Position numbers and translations under genes: made by a program
Notes under the pieces: generated by a model
What the model was told of the DNA's origin: nothing
Database searches by the model: none
Seen by the model: only the letters and a program-made list of their open reading frames with translations
Assembly (NCBI GenBank): GCA_035719045.1
Contig: DASTGO010000211.1
Span: 1 to 18,620, forward strand
Direction: 5' to 3'
Length of the DNA: 18,620 nucleotides
Origin: DASTGO01 sp035719045
GTDB lineage: Bacteria > Actinomycetota > Actinomycetes > Actinomycetales > Kineosporiaceae
In this document: piece by piece, positions 14,486-18,620 of the stretch
Layout: each line of letters opens with the position of its first letter
Position numbering within the stretch: the first letter of the stretch is position 1

Positions 14486-17211
14486 CGCGGGCCGCCGCCC
14501 ACTCCGGTCTCCACCTGAGGCCTGGCCCACAGTCCGCGGGCGACGTCCTCAGGGCGCACGACCGCGAAGAACTGCGGGAAGACCCCGGCAAGGCCCGTCC
14601 AGCCGGTCTGATGGCTGGCCCCCAGGCCCGCACCGTTGTCCCCGTGGAAGTACTCGGGGAACACCAGGAGGTCACGCCAGTGCGGATCCTCCTGGAACAG
14701 CGTGACGCCGCCGTAGAGCGGCCGCCGGCCGTCCGGACCACGCAGGAACGTCCGGGTCAACCGATCGGAGATCTCCCTGGCGACCTCGAACAGGGTGAGT
14801 TCCTTGCCTGACCCCGTGGGGCACTCCACGCGCAGGTCATCACCGTAGAAGGCGTAGAGGTTGAGCAGGGCCCGGATGATCATGCCGTTGACCGGGAACC
14901 ACACGGGTCCCCGCCAGTTGGAGTTGCCGCCGAACATGCCGGTGTCGGATTCGGCCGGTGCGTAGCCCACCCGGTGGGGGTGGCCCTCGACCCAGAACTC
15001 GTAGGGCCTGTCCTGGTGCACCTTCGACAGGGATCGGATGCCGTAGGGTCCGAGGAACTCCTCCTCGTCGAGCATCCTCGCCAGGATGCGACGCAGCTGG
15101 TGCTCCTCGAACATCGCCAGCAGATAGTCCCGCCCGGCCCCGTCATCCCGCCGGGCTGCCTGCACGGACAGACCGCCCGCGTACCTCTCCACGAACGCCT
15201 GCCCGACCTTGAGGATCTCCGGGAAACGCTCTGCCAGGTGGCGCGGGATCGTGGTGGCGGCGGCGAGCGGAAGCAGCCCCACCATGGACCGCACCCCCAG
15301 CCGGGTCGTCGACCCGTCCGGGTAGCGCAGGAGGTCATAGAAGAAGCCGTCCGTGTCGTCCCACATGGACGCCCCTCCGGTCGTACCGCGCACAGCCAGG
15401 GCGATCCACCCGAAGTGTTCGAGGTAGTCGGCGGCCTGCTCCAGGTACACCGGGTCGTGATCGGCCAACTCCAGCGCGATCTGCAGCATGGTCTGGCAGT
15501 ACAACGCCATCCACGCCGTTCCGTCTGCCTGGTCCAGGCTCCCCCCGGTGGGAAGCGGTGCACTGCGGTCGAAGACGCCGATGTTGTCCAGGCCGAGGAA
15601 GCCCCCCTGGAACACGTTGTTCCCGTCCTCGTCCTTGCGATTGACCCACCAGGAGAAGTTCTTCGAGAGCTTGCCGAACATGTTCGCCAGCCATCGCACG
15701 TCGCCCCGCCCGGTGCGACTCTTCTCCAACTGGTACACGAAGTACGTGGCCCAGCCGTGCACCGGCGGGTTCACGTCGGAGAAGTTCCATTCGTACGCGG
15801 GGATCTGGCCGTTCGGGTGCTGGTAGCGACGGGTGAGCAGGAGCTCGAGCTGCCGCTTGGCGAAGGCCGGGTCGACCATGCTGAGCGGGATGCAGTGGAA
15901 GGCAAGGTCCCAGGCGGCGAACCACGGATACTCCCAGCCGTCCGGCATGGAGATCACATCGCCGGCGCGCAGGTGACGCCAGTCGGAATTGCGCAGTCCG
16001 CCGACATCCTGCCCGTGCCCGCGCAGCCATTCCTTGACGTCGTACTCGTAGTACTGCTTCGACCACAGCATGCCCGCCATCGCCCGGCGGACCAGGTCCC
16101 GCTCGCCGTCATCCAGGGCGGTGGAGATGACCGTGTCGTAGAACTCGTCGGCCTCGGCGTGACGCTGCTCGATCACGGCGTCCACCTGGTCCGCGAAAGG
16201 CGACCCGCCCCGGGCGCCGTCAGGTGCGTCGGTGAGGCGGAGCCGCACGGCCGCGGCGCCACCCGCGGGAATGGTGAGAACGTAGTGCGCCGCGGCCTTG
16301 GTGCCGCTCCCGTCGGGGTTGACGGCATCCTGCTCGCCTTCCACGACGTAGCGTCCGATGCCGTCCTTGACATGGGGCGAGGCATTCGGGGTTCCGAACA
16401 ACCGCTCGTTGTTCGTTTCGTTCTCCGTGAACAGCAGAGGTGGCGCCCCGTCGCACAGCAGTCGTCGCGGGCCGAGCTCCGGATGCTCGACGGCGACAGC
16501 AGACAGGCCGGGGGGCGCCCATTCCGCCCTCAGAGTCGGCCGCCCCGGGGCGTCCGGGCTCCATGACCACGTGTTGCGGAACCACAGTGTCGGCAGCACG
16601 TGCACGGTGGCGTCCTCGGAGCTGCGATTGTGCACGGTCACGCGCATCACCAGGTCCTCCGGCGCAGCCTTCGCGTACTCCACCAGCACGTCGAGATAGC
16701 GACCGTCGTCGAACACCCCGGTGTCGATCAGCTCGTACTCGAAGTCCCCGCGCCCCCGCGACCGGTTGGTGGAGGCCAGATCGGTGTACGGGAACTCCCG
16801 GAGCGGGTACTTGTAGAGGAAGCTCATGAAGGAGTGCGTCGGAGTGCTGTCGAGATGGAACCAGTACTCCTTGGCGTCCTCGCCGTGGTTGCCCTCCGGA
16901 CCGGCGAGCCCGAACAACCGCTCCTTCAGGATGGGGTCCCGACCGTTCCACAGTGCCAAGGCCAGGCAGAGGATCTGCCGGTCGTCACTGACCCCGGCGA
17001 TGCCGTCCTCACCCCAGCGATAGGCCCGCGACCGGGCATGATCATGTGTGAGGTGCCACCAAGCCTGGCCGTCCGGGCTGTAGTCCTCGCGAACGGTCCC
17101 CCATTGCCGGTCACTGACATAGGGGCCCCACCGTCGCCAGGGAACGCCTTCCTCCGCCTCCGCCGCCTCGATCCGGCGCTGTTCCTCGCTCGCGTTCACT
17201 CCGTTCGTCAT
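14482..17211 (-). CDS. GH63-like glucosidase
   Basis: This is a protein of 909 aa without a signal peptide. It opens with a conserved-looking block (EEQRRIEAAEAEEGVPWRRWG, then YVSDRQWGTVREDYS and HDHARSRAYRWGEDG) and an N-terminal beta-sandwich region to about residue 340. An (alpha/alpha)6 barrel follows, with PWFAAWDLAFH (Asp435, probable general acid), NGQIPAYEWNF, NWRGPVWFPVNG (765-776) and PEYFHGDNGAG followed by WTGL (Glu853, probable general base). These are GH63-type catalytic motifs; the family acts on alpha-glucosides, including mannosyl- or glucosylglycerate and oligosaccharide caps. The long bacterial form has no substrate that I can name. ATG 17211 is the first possible start, because a stop lies just upstream in frame; the nearest ribosome binding site, GGGAG, is rather distant (about 14 nt). 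It leads an operon with the GH13 gene. Confidence 0.92.
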   Translation of the reverse strand: MTNGVNASEEQRRIEAAEAEEGVPWRRWGPYVSDRQWGTVREDYSPDGQAWWHLTHDHARSRAYRWGEDGIAGVSDDRQILCLALALWNGRDPILKERLFGLAGPEGNHGEDAKEYWFHLDSTPTHSFMSFLYKYPLREFPYTDLASTNRSRGRGDFEYELIDTGVFDDGRYLDVLVEYAKAAPEDLVMRVTVHNRSSEDATVHVLPTLWFRNTWSWSPDAPGRPTLRAEWAPPGLSAVAVEHPELGPRRLLCDGAPPLLFTENETNNERLFGTPNASPHVKDGIGRYVVEGEQDAVNPDGSGTKAAAHYVLTIPAGGAAAVRLRLTDAPDGARGGSPFADQVDAVIEQRHAEADEFYDTVISTALDDGERDLVRRAMAGMLWSKQYYEYDVKEWLRGHGQDVGGLRNSDWRHLRAGDVISMPDGWEYPWFAAWDLAFHCIPLSMVDPAFAKRQLELLLTRRYQHPNGQIPAYEWNFSDVNPPVHGWATYFVYQLEKSRTGRGDVRWLANMFGKLSKNFSWWVNRKDEDGNNVFQGGFLGLDNIGVFDRSAPLPTGGSLDQADGTAWMALYCQTMLQIALELADHDPVYLEQAADYLEHFGWIALAVRGTTGGASMWDDTDGFFYDLLRYPDGSTTRLGVRSMVGLLPLAAATTIPRHLAERFPEILKVGQAFVERYAGGLSVQAARRDDGAGRDYLLAMFEEHQLRRILARMLDEEEFLGPYGIRSLSKVHQDRPYEFWVEGHPHRVGYAPAESDTGMFGGNSNWRGPVWFPVNGMIIRALLNLYAFYGDDLRVECPTGSGKELTLFEVAREISDRLTRTFLRGPDGRRPLYGGVTLFQEDPHWRDLLVFPEYFHGDNGAGLGASHQTGWTGLAGVFPQFFAVVRPEDVARGLWARPQVETGVGGGPR

Positions 17212-17358
17212 GGTGATGAACGTGCTCCCATCTCACCTGGCCCGGCCTCCCCCCGCCGGGATGAGCGAGACGGTTCCCGTACGGCTGCGGCCGAGGAGGC
17301 GTTCACCTTCGCGGCGGCCGCCCGCGCCTGCGGCCCGGGCAGGGACGGGCACCGACCG

Positions 17359-17418
17359 GGACAGGGTGGAATCGATCAGGACAGGGTGGAATCGATCAGG
17401 ACGGGGCGGAATCAACCG
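17359..17418. repeat. Three 20-bp direct repeats upstream of the glycosidase operon
   Basis: GGACAGGGTGGAATCGATCA occurs exactly at 17359-17378 and 17379-17398. A decayed third copy (GGACGGGGCGGAATCAACCG) follows at 17399-17418. The 20-bp period is about two helix turns, so all copies face the same side of the DNA, as expected for a multi-site operator. They lie about 150-205 bp upstream of the GH63-like start codon. Simple slippage is the alternative. Confidence 0.75.
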
Positions 17419-17503
17419 ACGAAGGGCCGTCAAGACGGCGGCGGATCTCCTGCGCGGGCCGCGTGAGCAGCCCCGCGGCGGCGTCTTGGCGGTGGCGACG
17501 GGA

Positions 17504-17525
17504 GGACCATCCGAAACAGATGAGG
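17504..17525. promoter_or_regulatory. Copy 2 of the CCATCCG...GATGAGG element
   Basis: The sequence CCATCCGAAACAGATGAGG, preceded by GGA, matches the element at 11112-11133 in 20 of 22 bases. It lies 113 nt before the ATG of the peptidoglycan-binding-like remnant, a similar position relative to a start codon as copy 1. Confidence 0.35.
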
Positions 17526-17601
17526 ACCGGGCCTACGAGACCGTCGACAGTCCTGTCGGCGAAGGCCGCCCGGCGCACTGCGCCCGGCGCACCTGGCGGA
17601 G

Positions 17602-17637
17602 CATCCCGAGGAGAGTGTCCATCCCGAGGAGAGTGTC
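17602..17637 (+). repeat. 18-bp tandem duplication carrying a ribosome binding site
   Basis: CATCCCGAGGAGAGTGTC is present twice (17602-17619 and 17620-17637), both copies identical, and the second ends directly at ATG 17638. Each copy includes GAGGAG, so the ribosome binding site was duplicated and the second copy is correctly spaced (7 nt) for the ATG. Confidence 0.85.
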
Positions 17638-17834
17638 ATGGCGAAGCGGAGCAAGAGTCGAGGACCCCTCACCGACGCCGGGTACGACAGGGTGAGATCG
17701 ACGGGGTGTACGGCCCCTCGACCCTCGAGGCAGTCGAAACCCGTCCGTCCACGGCTCCGAGAGGACGAGCCCATCCCGGCGTGGGTCAACAGCTCGGGAA
17801 GTTGCCCTCATCACCGGTGATGGAAACGGCGTAA
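17638..17834 (+). pseudogene. Frameshifted peptidoglycan-binding-type remnant
   Basis: ATG 17638 with a good GAGGAG site starts MAKRSKSRGPLTDAGYD, after which the frame loses sense. In the +2 shifted frame from base 17691 the sequence reads GEIDGVYGPSTLEAVE. Joined, the two parts give LTDAGYD, about one residue, then GEIDGVYGPSTLEAVE, which strongly resembles the core of a peptidoglycan-binding (PG_binding_1) repeat. Loss of a single base at about 17688-17689 would explain the break. The usual AFQ after EAV is missing and the rest is Pro/Arg-rich until a stop at 17834 that overlaps the 3' end of the convergent gene. It is therefore probably a truncated, dead gene. The alternative is a short real protein of 60 aa in the unshifted frame (17638-17820). 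Confidence 0.42.
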
Positions 17835-18316
17835 CTCGCACCACTCGCGCCCTCCAGAACCCTCTCGAACTGGAGCCGCAGGGTCAGATTGTGGCCGTCA
17901 CGCGTCAGGTGCCCGCACACGCCGGGCCCGGGGTACGCAAGGCCCATCTCGTGTTCGCCCGTCAGATGTGCGTCCCGCCAGCCATGACCACGAGCGGCAT
18001 CCGCAAAGTGGGCGGCTATCGCGGAAGGCGCCGAGATCGAGTACCGGCGCTGAGAGGCCCAGGAGACCCCGCCACCGTCCGAGTCCGCACAGGACGCATC
18101 GGGTGCAGATGCCGCTGCGTCCGTCTCGCCAGGCAGGGCTACGGTCAAGATCGCGTCCTTCCCGAGCGATTGTGCGTAGCTCTCCACGCACGGCCGGCTC
18201 GCTTGCGGGTTGATATCCCCCGACAGCGTGACGGCCACGACGGCGAGCCCTGCCAGGATCAGTACGACGCCGACCGACAGCGCGGCGATGAGGCCTGCCG
18301 CCCTTCGCATTGCCAC
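17786..18316 (-). CDS. Secreted or membrane-anchored hypothetical protein
   Basis: This is a protein of 176 aa starting at GTG 18316 (ATG 18310 is two codons in), with GAGAGG about 4 nt before the GTG. An N-terminal basic start (MRRAAG) and one hydrophobic helix at about residues 8-32 (LIAALSVGVVLILAGLAVVAV) make it a membrane-anchored or secreted protein with the rest outside. Four cysteines (about residues 43, 75, 134 and 176, the last one C-terminal) could form two disulfides. The outer part has SWASQRRYSISAPSAIAAHFADAARGHGW and a beta-rich end (NLTLRLQFER and ASYAVSITGDEGN). No family is recognised. It is the last host-side gene before the tRNA-derived junction, and its 3' end faces the pseudogene. 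Confidence 0.75.
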   Translation of the reverse strand: MAMRRAAGLIAALSVGVVLILAGLAVVAVTLSGDINPQASRPCVESYAQSLGKDAILTVALPGETDAAASAPDASCADSDGGGVSWASQRRYSISAPSAIAAHFADAARGHGWRDAHLTGEHEMGLAYPGPGVCGHLTRDGHNLTLRLQFERVLEGASGASYAVSITGDEGNFPSC

Positions 18317-18380
18317 CGCGCCTCTCAGGTCACACTCTGACGCTCAGTTCAGGGCTATAGGCCAAAAAGTGTGTCCGCCG

Positions 18381-18419
18381 GTTGCTGCACTCCGCTGCTG
18401 CACTCCGCTGCTACACAAA
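18381..18419. repeat. 13-bp spaced TGCTGCAC repeats left of the tRNA remnant
   Basis: TTGCTGCAC (18382), CTGCTGCAC (18395) and CTGCTACAC (18408) recur at exactly 13-bp spacing. The same motif in the same orientation and spacing occurs right of the tRNA remnant (18594 and 18607, with T for C). They are candidate integrase arm-binding sites. Confidence 0.6.
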
Positions 18420-18423
18420 CGCG

Positions 18424-18459
18424 CAGAGGCCGGTTCCCGATCATGGGAACCGGCCTCTG
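18424..18459. terminator. Hairpin terminator of the tRNA-Ala gene
   Basis: CAGAGGCCGGTTCCC (18424-18438) pairs perfectly with GGGAACCGGCCTCTG (18445-18459) around a 6-nt loop, a 15-bp stem. It begins 8 nt past the 3' end of the tRNA-Ala remnant in the tRNA's direction of transcription (minus strand), the position expected for its natural terminator. Confidence 0.85.
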
Positions 18460-18467
18460 ACCTGCTG

Positions 18468-18509
18468 TGGAGCTGAGGGGATTCGAACCCCTGACCCCCT
18501 CGATGCGAA
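18468..18509 (-). other. 3' half of tRNA-Ala(CGC): attachment-site copy
   Basis: Read on the minus strand, the pieces are: anticodon loop TTCGCAT with anticodon CGC (18509-18503), 3' anticodon stem CGAGG (18502-18498), variable loop GGGTC, T-arm AGGGG-TTCGAAT-CCCCT (18492-18476), acceptor strand CAGCTCC (18475-18469) and discriminator A (18468). The expected 5' anticodon stem CCTCG is absent (CGCAG at 18514-18510 does not pair), and no D-arm or 5' acceptor follows. The gene is therefore cut at the anticodon loop, a common crossover region for tyrosine integrases. This is best read as an attachment-site core. CCA is not encoded, as is common in Streptomyces. Ala is assigned from the anticodon; the fragment alone cannot prove it. 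Confidence 0.8.
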
Positions 18510-18511
18510 CT

Positions 18512-18620
18512 GCGGGCCGGTGGGGCGGGACGGGCCGTTGCCGCAGGTGAGCGACCGTTGGTGATCGCTCAAGGCCGTTGATGATCGGCCTGGTTGCTGT
18601 ACTTCCCTGCTGTACGACAG
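18512..18620. other. Probable start of an integrated element
   Basis: No gene is visible. There are direct repeats CCGTTGGTGATCG (18555-18567) and CCGTTGATGATCG (18575-18587), 20 bp apart, each inside a small inverted repeat (GAGCGA/TCGCTC and GGCC/GGCC). Then come TTGCTGTAC (18594) and CTGCTGTAC (18607) at 13-bp spacing. This arrangement, right after the tRNA-derived core, fits an attachment-site arm of an integrative element whose genes would lie beyond the right edge. Confidence 0.45.

Larger units (their letters stand above)
17212..17637. other. Gene-free regulatory and remnant region
   Basis: About 425 bp lie between the start of the glycosidase operon and a frameshifted gene remnant. 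The region must contain the promoter of the glycosidase operon on the minus strand. It holds three 20-bp direct repeats (17359-17418) and a copy of the CCATCCG...GATGAGG element (17504-17525). ORFs crossing it on both strands are Arg/Pro-rich, carry the repeats as translated sequence and have no family character, so none is called. Confidence 0.6.

Noticed and set aside
14974..16566. 530-codon plus-strand frame opposite the GH63-like gene
   Set aside because: No family character and no ribosome binding site. The opposite strand has full GH63-type motifs.
17359..17418. Possible CRISPR array
   Set aside because: The units are directly adjacent with no spacers, and no cas genes are seen.
17210..17695. 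161-codon plus-strand frame
   Set aside because: It translates the 20-bp and 18-bp repeats as peptide repeats and lacks a plausible leader or domain.
17430..17789. 119-codon minus-strand frame
   Set aside because: Low-complexity Arg/Pro/Ser translation that runs through the tandem duplication, with no ribosome binding site and no family.
18468..18540. Complete tRNA gene
   Set aside because: The 5' anticodon strand, D-arm and 5' acceptor strand cannot be found in the bases to the right, so only the 3' half is present.
18382..18564. Short plus-strand ORF ending in the EGIRTPDPL type sequence
   Set aside because: This peptide is the well-known artefact of translating the antisense of a tRNA T-arm and anticodon region, so it is not a protein.

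Overview
The window is high-GC DNA with dense genes, strong GC bias at third codon positions, GTG starts and GGAG-type ribosome binding sites. Together with the families present (very large ATP-binding LuxR regulators, a DUF6325/SHOCT pair, a GH63-like/GH13 glycosidase pair), this points to an actinomycete, most likely Streptomyces or a close relative. That assignment is an inference from gene content and composition; no database search was run.

Layout. (1) 1-3004, minus strand: a large LuxR-family ATP-binding regulator, followed 21 nt downstream by the start of a membrane protein that runs off the left edge. (2) 3287-5494, plus strand: a second ATP-binding LuxR regulator, transcribed divergently from the first across about 280 bp. 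(3) 5592-6899, plus strand: two consecutive DUF1269-type small membrane proteins, the first clearly diverged, followed by a strong hairpin terminator. (4) 7078-11085, plus strand: a doubtful hypothetical ORF, then a SulP anion transporter with a C-terminal STAS domain and a DHA2-type multidrug-efflux-like MFS transporter. (5) 11270-12793, plus strand: a four-helix membrane protein, a DUF6325-type soluble protein and a SHOCT-domain protein. The last two are directly adjacent (stop followed by start) and surely co-transcribed. (6) A perfect 18-bp bidirectional terminator separates these from (7) the convergent minus-strand operon at 17211-12929: a 909-aa GH63-like glucosidase whose stop codon overlaps (ATGA) the start of a GH13 glycosidase with all four catalytic motifs. 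(8) 17212-17785: no sound gene, but it holds three 20-bp direct repeats upstream of the glycosidase operon and a frameshifted remnant of a peptidoglycan-binding-type protein. (9) 18316-17786, minus strand: a secreted or membrane-anchored small protein. (10) 18381-18620: a site-specific integration junction. It consists of the 3' half of a tRNA-Ala(CGC) gene with its own terminator hairpin, cut at the anticodon loop, with TGCTG-YAC repeats spaced 13 bp on both sides.

How it fits together (inference): the mix of two signal-integrating LuxR ATPases, DUF1269, DUF6325 and SHOCT proteins, transporters, and intracellular glycan or glucoside hydrolases looks like an accessory stress and envelope locus next to a tRNA insertion hotspot. 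The tRNA-derived junction says that DNA to the right of about 18510 is probably an integrated element, and that the sequence left of about 18468 is the flank that naturally follows the tRNA gene. An unusual number of short tandem duplications (13-21 bp) lies between about 11.8 and 18.4 kb.
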